Shown here piece after piece: positions 7,804-16,309 of a stretch of 64,000 nt of DNA. This DNA comes from Magnetaquiglobus sp039908105. GTDB taxonomy: Bacteria > Pseudomonadota > Magnetococcia > Magnetococcales > Magnetaquicoccaceae. Position 1 is the first letter of the stretch. Every line of letters starts with the position of its first letter. The stretch lies in contig JAMOBI010000002.1 in the NCBI GenBank assembly GCA_039908105.1, positions 3,357 to 67,356 on the forward strand, written 5' to 3'. The notes beneath the pieces are model-generated. The model was not told the DNA's origin, did no database searches, and was given only the letters and a program-made list of their open reading frames with translations. Position numbers and translations under genes: made by a program.

Positions 7804-9083
7804 GCGCTACCTTGGAACGGGGGCTGAATGCCTTCCGCAATTTCTTGAATGCGCCGGCGGCCAGTTTCTTCGCCTCCTGCGTTCACTGTGGCTTGTGCGC
7901 CGAAGCCTGTCTCTTCTACACCGAGAGTCGGGATCCGCGCTTGGCCCCGATCCACAAACTCGAACCGATGCGCAGGCTTTGGGAGCGCGAGTTCACCTTG
8001 CTCGGACGCATCCAGGCGATGTTGGGTCTCAAGCCCGAGGTGACCGACGACGAGTTGGAGCAGTGGAGCGAGCTGGTCTTTGACACCTGCACCCTGTGTG
8101 GGCGCTGTTCGCTGGTCTGTCCGGTGGGCAATGACCTGGTCTACCTGATTCGGCGCATGCGCGAGGGGATGGCCGCGTCGGGTCACGCCCCGGCGGATCT
8201 GTTGGGTGCCACGCGGCGCAACCTGGAGAAGGGGAGCGCCATGGGGGTGACCCTCGACACCCTGATGGCGCAGATCCGCCATCAGGAAGAGGAGTTGGGG
8301 GTGGAAATCCCGCTTGATCGCGAGGGGGTCGATTACATGGTGCTGCTCTCCTCGATGGAGATCGTGCAGTTCCCGGAGTACATCGGTGCTGTGGCGCGCA
8401 TCTTCAAGCAGGCCGGTGTTACCTGGACCATCAGCACCCAGGCCTTTGAGGCGACCAACGGCGGTATTCAGATCGGTGTGCCGGACATCGCCCGGCGCAT
8501 CGTGATGCGCACCGTGGAGGTGGCCGAGCGGTTGAAGGTCGGCACCGTGATCTGCCCGGAGTGCGGACACGGTTTCCGGGCGTTGCGCTGGGAGGGCGAG
8601 GATCTGATCGGTCGCAAGTACGGCTTCAAGGTCCAACACATTTTAGAGGTGCTCGACGAGCTGCGCGCTCAAGGGCGTCTGCCGCTCGACAACCTGCGCG
8701 ACGACCGGCCCCTGACCTATCACGACCCGTGTCAGATCGTGCGACGCGGCGGGGTGATCGAGCAGCCGCGCAATCTGTTGAAGATGGTGGCGAGCGACTT
8801 CCGCGAGATGGCCGATCACGGGGTGATGAACTGGTGCTGCGGTGGCGGTGGCGGGGTGAGCACCCTGGAGCGGGCCGAACCGTGGCGCGTCATGGCCTTC
8901 AAGCGCAAGAAGGAGCAGATCGAACATCTGGGGGTGCATACCCTGGTGACCGCCTGCGCCAACTGTCGGATGGTGATCGAGGAGGATCTCGACAAGTATG
9001 CCATGGATATCGAGGTGGTGGGCTTGACCGAGCTGGTCGCCAATCATCTGCGCGAGACAACATCTAAAGAAAGCCAGGAGTGA
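7800..9083 (+). CDS. isp2: Isp2-type Fe-S protein (HdrD/DsrK-like, two CCG domains)
   Basis: Cytoplasmic electron-transfer protein of 427 residues. Two [4Fe-4S] ferredoxin motifs (CVHCGLCAEAC near residue 27 and CTLCGRCSLVCP near residue 98) are followed by two cysteine-rich CCG domains (CPECGHGF...DPCQIVRRGG, then WCCGGGGG and CANC). This is the architecture of heterodisulfide reductase HdrD and DsrK. I start at ATG 7800, overlapping isp1 by 4 nt; the longer frame lacks support. In related sulfur bacteria this subunit is thought to link hydrogenase to thiol/sulfur or quinone chemistry. Confidence 0.93.
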   Translation: MSATLERGLNAFRNFLNAPAASFFASCVHCGLCAEACLFYTESRDPRLAPIHKLEPMRRLWEREFTLLGRIQAMLGLKPEVTDDELEQWSELVFDTCTLCGRCSLVCPVGNDLVYLIRRMREGMAASGHAPADLLGATRRNLEKGSAMGVTLDTLMAQIRHQEEELGVEIPLDREGVDYMVLLSSMEIVQFPEYIGAVARIFKQAGVTWTISTQAFEATNGGIQIGVPDIARRIVMRTVEVAERLKVGTVICPECGHGFRALRWEGEDLIGRKYGFKVQHILEVLDELRAQGRLPLDNLRDDRPLTYHDPCQIVRRGGVIEQPRNLLKMVASDFREMADHGVMNWCCGGGGGVSTLERAEPWRVMAFKRKKEQIEHLGVHTLVTACANCRMVIEEDLDKYAMDIEVVGLTELVANHLRETTSKESQE

Positions 9084-9088
9084 CTCCC

Positions 9089-10819
9089 ATGACGCAACGT
9101 CTCGTGGTGGATCCGATCACACGGATCGAAGGCCATCTGCGCATCGAGGCCGAGATGGAGGGCGACACCATCCGGGAGGCCTACTCTTCCGGGACCATGG
9201 TGCGCGGTATCGAGTTGATCTTGAAAGGACGCGACCCGCGCGATGCCTGGGCCTTCACCCAGCGCATCTGCGGGGTCTGCACCCTGGTGCACGCCATTGC
9301 CTCGGTGCGGGCGGTGGAGGATGCGTTGGACTGGGAGATCCCACGCAATGCCCAGCTGATCCGCAACCTGATGATCGGTGCGCAGTACGTGCACGATCAT
9401 GTGATGCACTTTTATCATCTGCATGCCCTCGACTGGGTGGATGTGGTGTCGGCGTTGAAGGCCGATCCGGGCGCAACCGCCGATCTGGCCCGTGCCGTCG
9501 GTTCGCGTGCGCCAGGCTCCCCCGGCCACTTCGCCGATGTGCTCAAGACCTTGAAGGGATTCGTTGAAAGCGGGCAGCTGGGGATCTTCCGCAACGGCTA
9601 TTGGGGCCATCCGGGCTATCGGCTGCCGCCGGAGGCGAACCTTATGGCAGTCTCCCACTATCTGGACGCGCTGCGCTGGCAGCGGGACGTGGTGAAGATC
9701 CACACCCTGTTCGGCGGCAAGAATCCGCATCCGAACTTCCTGGTGGGCGGCGTGCCGTGTGCGATCTCTCTGGAAAGCGGTGCCCAGGCCGGCACTGCCG
9801 TGGACATGAACGCTCTCTCCCAAGTGAGGAACGTGATCCGCTCCATGCGCGAGTTCGTCGATTACGTCTACCTGCCGGATCTCATGGCCATCGCCAGTTT
9901 CTACAAGGATTGGGGGCTGGTGGGCGAAGGGGTGGGGAATTTCCTGTGCTATGGCGATCTGCCGGGCACGACGATGAAGGATCCCGCCTCCTTCTTCTTC
10001 CCGCCGGGGGTGATCCTGAATCGCGATCTCTCCAAGATCCATCCGGTGGATCTGCGGGCCGAGGAGGAGATTCAGGAGTTCGTGGCCCGCTCCTGGTATG
10101 ACTATCAGGGCGGCAAGGAGCAGGGGTTGCATCCATTCAAGGGGGAGACCAGCCTGAACTATTCCGGTCCGAATCCGCCGTATGAGCAGTTGGAGGTGGA
10201 GAAATCCTATTCGTGGTTGAAAGCCCCGCGTTGGCGTGGAAAGCCGGTGGAGGTGGGTCCGTTGGCGCGGGTGTTGATGTTGTTTGCCAAGGGGCATGAA
10301 CCGACCCAGGCGCTGGTGCAAAAGACGCTCTCCACGTTGAACATCCCGGTATCGGCCCTCTTCTCCACGCTGGGACGCACCGCCGCGCGTGGTCTGGAGA
10401 CCAAACTGCTCGCCGATGTGATGGAGGGTTGGCTGGATCAGTTGCTGGAGAATCTGCGTGCCGGCGATTTTCGTACCGCCAACGCCAGCAAATGGGAGCC
10501 ATCGAGTTGGCCGGTCTTGGCCAAGGGGGTGGGGTTCATGGAGGCGCCGCGTGGCGGACTTGCGCACTGGATCGTGATCGAGAAGGGGCGCATCGCCAAC
10601 TATCAGGCCGTGGTGCCGAGCACCTGGAACGCCGGTCCGCGTGATGCGGGCAATGTGAGCGGTCCGTATGAGGCGGCGTTGCGGGGTCACAAGCTGCTCA
10701 ATCCCAAGCAGCCGTTGGAAATTCTGCGCACGATTCACAGTTTTGATCCGTGCATTGCCTGTGCCGTACATCTGGTGGATCCGAATGATGGCGAGCGGAT
10801 CGAGGTGAAGATCGTGTGA
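9089..10819 (+). CDS. hynL: [NiFe] hydrogenase large (catalytic) subunit
   Basis: Carries the Ni-Fe(CN)2CO site for H2 oxidation or formation. The protein has 576 residues from ATG 9089, with AGGAG 8 nt upstream; an in-frame GTG 9 nt earlier is less likely. The L1 motif RICGVC lies at residues 59-64. The L2 motif DPCIACAVH lies near the C-terminus and is followed by 15 residues (starting LVDPND) that the HupD-type protease should remove after the His. It is exported as a complex by the small subunit's Tat signal. It is the last gene of the coupled structural operon; a terminator-bearing repeat follows about 75 nt downstream. Confidence 0.97.
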   Translation: MTQRLVVDPITRIEGHLRIEAEMEGDTIREAYSSGTMVRGIELILKGRDPRDAWAFTQRICGVCTLVHAIASVRAVEDALDWEIPRNAQLIRNLMIGAQYVHDHVMHFYHLHALDWVDVVSALKADPGATADLARAVGSRAPGSPGHFADVLKTLKGFVESGQLGIFRNGYWGHPGYRLPPEANLMAVSHYLDALRWQRDVVKIHTLFGGKNPHPNFLVGGVPCAISLESGAQAGTAVDMNALSQVRNVIRSMREFVDYVYLPDLMAIASFYKDWGLVGEGVGNFLCYGDLPGTTMKDPASFFFPPGVILNRDLSKIHPVDLRAEEEIQEFVARSWYDYQGGKEQGLHPFKGETSLNYSGPNPPYEQLEVEKSYSWLKAPRWRGKPVEVGPLARVLMLFAKGHEPTQALVQKTLSTLNIPVSALFSTLGRTAARGLETKLLADVMEGWLDQLLENLRAGDFRTANASKWEPSSWPVLAKGVGFMEAPRGGLAHWIVIEKGRIANYQAVVPSTWNAGPRDAGNVSGPYEAALRGHKLLNPKQPLEILRTIHSFDPCIACAVHLVDPNDGERIEVKIV

Positions 10820-10894
10820 GGGGTGGAGTGCTGCGGGAAAGAAGCTGATATGGGGGTCCGGGGGCGGTTACCGTCCCCGGCAGGGCTTGAGATT

Positions 10895-11029
10895 TAAACC
10901 GCAACCGGCCTGGAATGCGTGGTTTTTTTCTTAGTAAAAAAAGAAGAGAGGGTCTGGGAGATGAATCTGCCAGACCCTCTCTTCTTTTTTTACTCATAAA
11001 AACTACACATTCCAGGCTGGTTGCGGTTA
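10895..11029. repeat. Dispersed repeat copy 3 (compact form)
   Basis: Compact copy showing the inverted ends clearly. The left end AACCGCAACCGGCCTGGAAT and the right end, when inverted, AACCGCAACCAGCCTGGAAT agree at 19 of 20 positions, and the match continues further. Between them is only the terminator module. It sits after hynL, and its right end lies a few nt from the stop codon of a small minus-strand frame. Confidence 0.85.
10936..10992. terminator. Bidirectional intrinsic terminator inside repeat copy 3
   Basis: A near-perfect stem (GAAGAGAGGGTCTGG... pairing with ...CCAGACCCTCTCTTC) has an A7 run on one side and a T7 run on the other, so it can end transcription in either direction. 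It probably terminates the hydrogenase structural operon. Confidence 0.8.
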
Positions 11030-11031
11030 GG

Positions 11032-11247
11032 TTAACGTAAGACACTACCCCGTTTTTTGAACAGCGCGAGAAAATCTTCGATGCGGCTGTTGATCTCACG
11101 GGTCTGGTGGTGGGCGTTTTCGCGTTGACGCGCGCTGCTCCAAACGGTATGGATGAGGAAGCGGGAGTGATCCGTGGATTGAATCGTTTGTTTGCCGAAC
11201 AGTTCCTTGAAGAGTCCAAAGGGAGCCACTGCGAATGGAATTGTCAA
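11032..11247 (-). CDS. Possible small protein, 71 residues
   Basis: No family recognised. The frame begins with TTG (11247), reads MTIPFAVAPFGLFKELFGK and is Arg/His/Lys-rich towards its C-terminus. It ends with TAA just beyond the outer end of repeat copy 3. Because other repeats in this window abut stop codons of real genes, the position of this stop is indirect support. Against it are the non-ATG start, the close divergent neighbour and the lack of a homologue I can name. Confidence 0.3.
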   Translation of the reverse strand: MTIPFAVAPFGLFKELFGKQTIQSTDHSRFLIHTVWSSARQRENAHHQTREINSRIEDFLALFKKRGSVLR

Positions 11248-11248
11248 G

Positions 11249-11761
11249 ATGATGCCACCTGTCGAGCAAATCGATCCGCAGCGCTATTTGGCTCTGCTGC
11301 GTGCCCTGGCTGAGGAGGGCAATGCCAAGGCGCAACACAATCTTGGCGCCCTGTATTTGAAAGGGCTGGGTGTGCCGTGCGATCCGCTCCGGGCGGTCGC
11401 CTGGTTCACCAAGGCGGCTGAACAGGATGAGATCCTCTCGCAGCACAATCTCGGCACCTGCCATTTGCGCGGCATTGGTGTGGACAGGGATCCGGTTCGG
11501 GCCTGTTACTGGTTTCGTCGCGCCGCGTTGCTGGGGGATGCCCGTTCCGCGCACTGTCTGGGCGCACTCTATTTCGAGGGGCTGGGTGTGCCGCGCGATC
11601 CGGCGCGGGCGATGATCTGGTTGAGTCGTGCCGAATCCGGGGTTCCCGAGACGTTTCGTGAGGAGATACAACAGGCATTGGCGTTGGCCCGCCAGGAGTT
11701 GGATGAGGCCGGATTGGCCTGTGTCGAGGCACGCATCCCGTATCCGGGCGAGGAGGATTGA
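11249..11761 (+). CDS. Sel1-like repeat protein
   Basis: Protein of 170 residues with three Sel1/TPR-like repeats recognised as A(Q/R)(H)xLGxLYxxGLGVxxDxxRAxxWxxxAA (KAQHNLGALYLKGLGV, LSQHNLGTCHLRGIGV, RSAHCLGALYFEGLGV). These alpha-solenoids mediate protein-protein contact. No signal peptide is seen, so it is probably cytoplasmic. Start chosen at ATG 11249; a TTG 57 nt upstream is possible but adds an unconserved segment. The stop overlaps the tatD start region, suggesting co-transcription. Confidence 0.8.
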   Translation: MMPPVEQIDPQRYLALLRALAEEGNAKAQHNLGALYLKGLGVPCDPLRAVAWFTKAAEQDEILSQHNLGTCHLRGIGVDRDPVRACYWFRRAALLGDARSAHCLGALYFEGLGVPRDPARAMIWLSRAESGVPETFREEIQQALALARQELDEAGLACVEARIPYPGEED

Positions 11762-11766
11762 TTCGC

Positions 11767-12528
11767 TTGATCGATACCCACTGTCATCTGGATTTCCCGG
11801 TTTTCGATGTCGATCGTGAAGCGGTGTGGGAGCGGGCGCGTGCGGCAGGGGTGCAAGCGGCGCTGATTCCCGCTGTGCGGTTGGTGGACTTCGGACGGGT
11901 TGTGGGCTTGCGTGCCGCGGATCGCGCCATTGCCCTGGGGTTGCATCCGGTTTTTCTGGCCGATCACCCGGAGGATGCCTTGGAACGGCTCGAAGGGTGG
12001 TTGCAGCGTGACAAACCGTTGGCCATGGGGGAGATTGGTCTGGATTGTTTGTTGCCACGGGAGAGCTTTGCCGCGCAGTTGGTGTTGCTTGAGGGGCAAC
12101 TGCAGCTGGCGAAACGCTATGATCTGCCGGTTTTGTTGCATGTGCGGCGCGCGCATGAGCCGGTGTTGGCCCTGTTGAGACGTTTGGATTTCCGGCGTGG
12201 CGGCATCGTGCACGCCTACAGCGGGAGCCTGGAGCAGGCGCGCATCTTTATCCGGATGGGCTTTTGTCTGGGGTTTGGCGGGGTGGTGACGCAGAGGTAT
12301 GCCACGCGGGTGCGGATGGTGGCGGCCAGTGTGGAGGAGACGGCGTTGGTTATGGAAAGCGATGCACCGGATCTGCCTCCCGCAGGACATGAGAGGGCGC
12401 GCAACGAGCCGGCCTGGTTGTCCGAGGTGTTAGAGATGCTGGCCCAATTGCGCGGGGTTGCCCCGGAGGCATTGATCGCCGCAACGACGCGGAATGCACG
12501 GCGGGTGTTGGGATGGCGGGAGGGGTGA
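11767..12528 (+). CDS. tatD: TatD-family metal-dependent DNase
   Basis: Metal-dependent hydrolase of the TatD/YcfH/YjjV group, 253 residues. The N-terminus reads IDTHCHLDF (metal-binding HxH), followed by GLHPVF, GEIGLD, the VLLHVRRAHEP histidine, IVHAYSGS and ESDAPDL, all diagnostic. The start is a TTG at 11767, placed 10 nt after AGGAGG; a TTG at 11758 is too close to it. It overlaps or directly follows the Sel1 gene. Substrate inferred only from family. Confidence 0.92.
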   Translation: MIDTHCHLDFPVFDVDREAVWERARAAGVQAALIPAVRLVDFGRVVGLRAADRAIALGLHPVFLADHPEDALERLEGWLQRDKPLAMGEIGLDCLLPRESFAAQLVLLEGQLQLAKRYDLPVLLHVRRAHEPVLALLRRLDFRRGGIVHAYSGSLEQARIFIRMGFCLGFGGVVTQRYATRVRMVAASVEETALVMESDAPDLPPAGHERARNEPAWLSEVLEMLAQLRGVAPEALIAATTRNARRVLGWREG

Positions 12529-12534
12529 GCGGTC

Positions 12535-13275
12535 ATGGAAAACGGGTTGTATACGCGCACGGCGATTCTGGTCAAGGAGGAGGGGCTGGCAAGGCTGCAA
12601 CAGGCGCATGTGCTGTTGGCCGGCCTGGGCGGGGTGGGCGGTTTTGCTGCCGAGGCGTTGGCGCGGGCCGGGATCGGTCGTTTGACCCTGGTGGATCATG
12701 ATGTGGTGGCACCGACCGATTTGAACCGTCAGCTGCCGAGCACCCTGGAGACCATGGGGCAAAAGAAGGTCGAGGTGCTCGGTCAGCGTATCGCGCTCAT
12801 CAATCCGGCTTGCCGGGTGAGGCTGGTGGATCTTTTTCTGACCCCGGCGACCATTCCCGAGGTGCTCGATGCGGCGAAGCCCGACTGGTTGATCGATGCG
12901 ATCGACAGTTTGAACTCCAAGGTGGGGTTGTTGATCGCGGCGCGTGAGCGTGGCATTGCAGTGGCGAGCAGCATGGGCGCGGGTGGGCGGTTGGATCCGA
13001 CCCGTCTGGAGGTGGGGGATCTGATGGACTCATCGATCTGTCCGTTGGCGCGCGAGGTTCGTCGGCGTTTGCACCGGCGCGGGCAGGGGCGTGGGATCCG
13101 GGCGGTCTGGTCCACCGAGCCGCCCGCCGAGCCGCTGCCGCCCGAACCGACCCCGACCGGGCGTCCCCGTTCGGTCAACGGGACGATCAGTTATCTGCCG
13201 GCGCTGTTTGGCATGACCCTGGCCGGGGTGGTGATTCACTCCCTGCTCAAACCGCACCCGGCTTGGGATGTGTAA
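12535..13275 (+). CDS. tcdA: tRNA threonylcarbamoyladenosine dehydratase TcdA (ThiF/E1-like)
   Basis: E1-like ATP-dependent enzyme that cyclises t6A37 to ct6A in tRNA, 246 residues. Seen: the nucleotide-binding loop GLGGVGGFAAEALARAG (near residue 30), DHDVV, DLNRQLPS (the Asn/Arg/Gln set of E1 enzymes), DAIDSLNSK and SSMGAGGRLDPT. A Pro-rich insert (PPAEPLPPEPTP) precedes NGTISYLPALFG. The last eight codons (KPHPAWDV) and the TAA stop are encoded by the end of a dispersed repeat, so the native C-terminus has been replaced or extended. It follows tatD by 6 nt. Confidence 0.92.
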   Translation: MENGLYTRTAILVKEEGLARLQQAHVLLAGLGGVGGFAAEALARAGIGRLTLVDHDVVAPTDLNRQLPSTLETMGQKKVEVLGQRIALINPACRVRLVDLFLTPATIPEVLDAAKPDWLIDAIDSLNSKVGLLIAARERGIAVASSMGAGGRLDPTRLEVGDLMDSSICPLAREVRRRLHRRGQGRGIRAVWSTEPPAEPLPPEPTPTGRPRSVNGTISYLPALFGMTLAGVVIHSLLKPHPAWDV

Positions 13276-13510
13276 ACCGCTCCTGGCTTGGAATGTGTCG
13301 TTTTTACGGGTGAAAAAAAAGAGAGGGTCTGGGAGATTCCTCTCCCAGGGTTTTGATTTTGACTTGAGCGCGCTCTTGAAAAAAAGCGTTTTTTGCGAAA
13401 AATGCGCCGCGTGCCGCCTTCGTGAGTTTCGTTTCCGCCTTTTGGAAACGAAACTCACATCTTGCACACGGCCTTGCGGAACATGACGCTTTCCAAGATG
13501 GTTGCGGTAT
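13249..13510 (+). repeat. Dispersed repeat copy 4, fused to the tcdA 3' end
   Basis: Starts with two tandem outer ends (13249-13272 and 13273 onward, the second beginning TAAACCGCTCC). The terminator half GAGAGGGTCTGGGAGATTCC, the GCGCGCTCTTGAAAAA middle, the GCGAAAAATGCG segment and a long hairpin follow. The hairpin arms are 13422-13436 and 13444-13458, perfectly complementary over 15 bp, with 7-nt loop GCCTTTT. The right end is GGTTGCGGTATAA. The first outer end is translated as the TcdA tail. Confidence 0.85.
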
Positions 13511-13527
13511 AATCCCGTCAATTTGCA

Positions 13528-13570
13528 GGATGGAGGGGAGAACCCCCTTCACCACCCACGGAAGAAACTG
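13528..13570 (+). repeat. Second repeat family, copy 2 (partial)
   Basis: GATGGAGGGGAGAACCCCCT followed by TCACCACCCACGGAAG matches the first half of the copies at 4421 and 52216. It lies in the leader of the next gene, directly after repeat copy 4. Confidence 0.5.
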
Positions 13571-13585
13571 AAACAGGTGCAAGCG

Positions 13586-14377
13586 ATGGACAACGAAGCA
13601 AACGTCACGGCGATTGCGGTTTTGCGACCCGGCGAGTGCCGCGCCCTGATCGGTCGGGCGGTGGCAAGCCTGCCCGAGGTGCGGGCCAGGCTGAAACGGG
13701 GCCGGATGGTGATCGTCGGCGGTACGACCACCCGGCATGTGGTGACCGCCTTGACGGGCGAAGATCCGGGACGGGACCGGTTTGCGGTCGGCTGGATCCG
13801 AGATGGACTGCTCGGTGAGACCCCGAAGGAGGGGCGCGGTCCGGGGCCATTTCTGTTTGAATCCGGGACGGTGACGCGCGGCTGGCCGGCGCCGCTATTG
13901 GAGCGTTTCGAGGCCGCAGACATCTACATCAAGGGGGCCAACGCCATCGATCCGGCGGGCAACGTGGCGGTGCTCATGGCCTCACCCACGGGTGGCACGA
14001 TCGGTGCGGCCATGGCCATTCTGATGGCGCGCGGCGGACAATTGATCATCCCGGTATCCCTTGCCAAATCGATTCCCTCGGTGCCGGCGGTCTGTCGTCT
14101 GACCGGCCAGGGACGTACTACACGGGTGATGGGCACGCCGATCGGTTACATGCCGATTCTGGCCGGTTCCGCCACGGTGGTCACCGAAGTCGAGGCGGTG
14201 ACGATTCTCTCGGCAGGCCTGGTCAGGGCGACTCCGGTGGCAGCCGGCGGGGTCGATGATTGCGAGGGTGCGTTGGTGTTGGCGCTGGAGGGGGTGCGGC
14301 ACGCTGTGGAATCGATGATGGAGAAAATGGTCGCACTGCGGCAGGAGTTGGAGCAGAGTCGTGCCGATCCGGCGTAA
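13586..14377 (+). CDS. Conserved-looking protein of unknown function
   Basis: I do not recognise the family. The protein has 263 residues from ATG 13586; the frame extends upstream only through repeat sequence. It has no signal peptide or clear membrane helix. Glycine-rich segments such as VIVGGTTTRHVV, IYIKGANAID, ASPTGGTIGAA and MGTPIGYMP suggest a nucleotide- or sugar-phosphate-binding alpha/beta fold, possibly like the NagB/RpiA/CoA-transferase group, but this is only an impression. The C-terminus is helical and charged. A strong terminator lies 50 nt after its stop. Confidence 0.7.
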   Translation: MDNEANVTAIAVLRPGECRALIGRAVASLPEVRARLKRGRMVIVGGTTTRHVVTALTGEDPGRDRFAVGWIRDGLLGETPKEGRGPGPFLFESGTVTRGWPAPLLERFEAADIYIKGANAIDPAGNVAVLMASPTGGTIGAAMAILMARGGQLIIPVSLAKSIPSVPAVCRLTGQGRTTRVMGTPIGYMPILAGSATVVTEVEAVTILSAGLVRATPVAAGGVDDCEGALVLALEGVRHAVESMMEKMVALRQELEQSRADPA

Positions 14378-14427
14378 ATTCCAGCGAGGATCTGGATCAA
14401 TGGCTGGATGGCCGAATGGTCGAACAG

Positions 14428-14461
14428 AAAACCCCGTTGCCCAAGGGACAACGGGGTTTTT
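14428..14461. terminator. Intrinsic terminator between convergent genes
   Basis: The stem AAAACCCCGTTG / CAACGGGGTTTT (12 bp) has loop CCCAAGGGA. A-runs and T-runs flank it, so it can serve both the upstream plus-strand gene and the convergent carbonic anhydrase gene. Confidence 0.88.
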
Positions 14462-14494
14462 ATGAACAGCGGGGTTGCAGGCAACGTCAAGGAG

Positions 14495-15187
14495 TCAGGA
14501 GAGCCACTCCAGGGTGCCGTTTTCGATGTGATAGACCGCGCCCACCATCTTCACCTTGCTCTCATGGCGCAGGTGGGAGAGTTCCTGGCTGTTGGCCAAA
14601 AGATCCTGAATCGACTGACTGACATTTTCGCGGATCGCATCGTTGATCAGTTCTTCGCCCTTGAGTCCTTTGGCCTTGGAGCGCTCAGCCGCCGGGATGA
14701 TGTTGTCCACCAGTTTTGGAATGCTGCCACCCACCTTGGCGCCCTCGACCACGGCGGTGACTGCGCCGCATTTGGTGTGACCGAGCACCAGGATCAACGG
14801 TGTGTGCAGGTGTCCGGCGCCATACTCGGTGGTGCCGATTTCGTCGGTATCGGCAACATTTCCGGCTACGCGGATCACGAACAGATCACCGATGCCCCGG
14901 TCGAAGATATGCTCCACCGGCACGCGTGAGTCGGAGCAGGAGATGATCGTCACGAAAGGGGTCTGTCCGGAGAAGGTCTCAGCGATGCGTTGCGGGGTGA
15001 GATTGGGCCGTTCGGACTTGCCGGCCAAAAAGCGTGCATGCCCCTCCTTGAGGAGTTTCAGAGCCTCATCCGGGCCCATGCCGGGGCCCTTGCCGCCGGC
15101 CAGGGCGAACTTGGGCAGAACGAGTGCGCCCATGCCAACGGTCATGCCCGCGAGCATATCGCGACGGGAACAGTGATGCTCACACAT
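14495..15187 (-). CDS. Beta-class carbonic anhydrase with Tat-like signal
   Basis: Zinc enzyme interconverting CO2 and bicarbonate, 230 residues. The zinc ligand motifs are CSDSRVP (near residue 83) and HTKCGAV (near residue 136), with the Asp-Arg dyad. The N-terminus CSRRDMLAGMTVGMGALVLP has a twin arginine followed by a hydrophobic run, so export to the periplasm is predicted. That is unusual for beta-class enzymes but known in a subset. A long divergent intergenic region separates it from rmlA. Confidence 0.93.
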   Translation of the reverse strand: MCEHHCSRRDMLAGMTVGMGALVLPKFALAGGKGPGMGPDEALKLLKEGHARFLAGKSERPNLTPQRIAETFSGQTPFVTIISCSDSRVPVEHIFDRGIGDLFVIRVAGNVADTDEIGTTEYGAGHLHTPLILVLGHTKCGAVTAVVEGAKVGGSIPKLVDNIIPAAERSKAKGLKGEELINDAIRENVSQSIQDLLANSQELSHLRHESKVKMVGAVYHIENGTLEWLS

Positions 15188-15404
15188 AATCTCTTCTCCT
15201 GCTCATGTGGGGTTGAGTGCGACTGGTCAGAACATTCCGCAAGACGGAAAATCCATTCGACTAAATTGTTTATCAGGGTATTTTGTTTGTGACTAAAACA
15301 CAATATCCATTGAAAATGCTGGTCGCCTTTCATTACTGTGTCGACTGGCGTTCAGCCAAATCGGACTGGGGCGGTCGTGATAAAACGGATTGGAGCGGTC
15401 GACA

Positions 15405-16298
15405 ATGGGTCATAAGAAGTCGGAAGTGCCAGAACGCAAAGGGATTATCCTGGCTGGAGGTTCGGGAACGCGGCTGTATCCGGTGACACGAGCGATTTCC
15501 AAACAGTTGATGCCAATCTACGACAAACCGATGATCTATTATCCGCTCACTACCCTGATGTTGGCGGGTATTCGCGAGGTGCTGATCATCTCAACGCCCC
15601 AGGATACCCCGCGCTTCACGGAGTTGCTTGGCGATGGCACACAATGGGGCATGAGCATCCACTACGCCGTGCAACCCTCTCCGGATGGTCTGGCGCAAGC
15701 CTTTATCATTGGACGGGAGTTTGTCGGTGGTCTGCCGAGTGCCCTGGTGCTTGGGGATAACATTTTTTTTGGTCATGACTTGGTCAGACAGCTGCGTCAT
15801 GCCAATGTCCGTCAAACAGGGGCCACAGTCTTTGCCTATCGGGTGCAAGATCCGGAACGCTACGGTGTGGTGGAGTTCGATGCACAGCAGAATGCGTTGA
15901 GCATCGAGGAGAAACCGACGCGCCCCAAAAGTTTTTTTGCCGTCACCGGACTCTATTTCTACGATCCACAGGTGTGCGACATTGCGGCTTCGATTCGTCC
16001 TTCGGCGCGCGGCGAGTTGGAGATCACCGATGTCAACCGGCGTTATCTGGAGCAGGGGCAGCTTGCGGTGGAGATGTTAGGGCGCGGTTATGCCTGGTTG
16101 GATACCGGTACGCATGACAGTCTATTGGACGCAGCCAGTTTCATCTCCACCCTGCAGAAGCGACAGGGGTTGATGGTGGCCTGTCCGGAGGAGATTGCGC
16201 TGGCCAATCGTTGGATTGATACCGAGCAGTTGCGCGCTTTGGCAGAGCCCTTGTCCAAGAGCGGATACGGTCAGTATCTCTTGGCGTTATTGCGGTAA
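15405..16298 (+). CDS. rmlA: Glucose-1-phosphate thymidylyltransferase RmlA
   Basis: Makes dTDP-glucose, the first step to dTDP-L-rhamnose. The protein has 297 residues from ATG 15405; an in-frame TTG 15 nt upstream is less likely. Seen: GIILAGGSGTRLYPVT with the signature GGxGTRL, KPMIYYPL, PDGLAQAF, VLGDNIFFG and EITDVNRRYLEQG. It is followed 11 nt later by a degenerate rmlC homologue. rmlB and rmlD are not in the window, so the locus is incomplete or the rest lies elsewhere. Confidence 0.95.
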   Translation: MGHKKSEVPERKGIILAGGSGTRLYPVTRAISKQLMPIYDKPMIYYPLTTLMLAGIREVLIISTPQDTPRFTELLGDGTQWGMSIHYAVQPSPDGLAQAFIIGREFVGGLPSALVLGDNIFFGHDLVRQLRHANVRQTGATVFAYRVQDPERYGVVEFDAQQNALSIEEKPTRPKSFFAVTGLYFYDPQVCDIAASIRPSARGELEITDVNRRYLEQGQLAVEMLGRGYAWLDTGTHDSLLDAASFISTLQKRQGLMVACPEEIALANRWIDTEQLRALAEPLSKSGYGQYLLALLR

Positions 16299-16309
16299 GG
16301 TGATCAGGT

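Noticed and set aside
9044..10771. 575-codon minus-strand frame opposite hynL
   Set aside because: His/Gln/Arg-rich mirror of a GC-rich coding strand; hynL is unambiguous by its L1 and L2 motifs.
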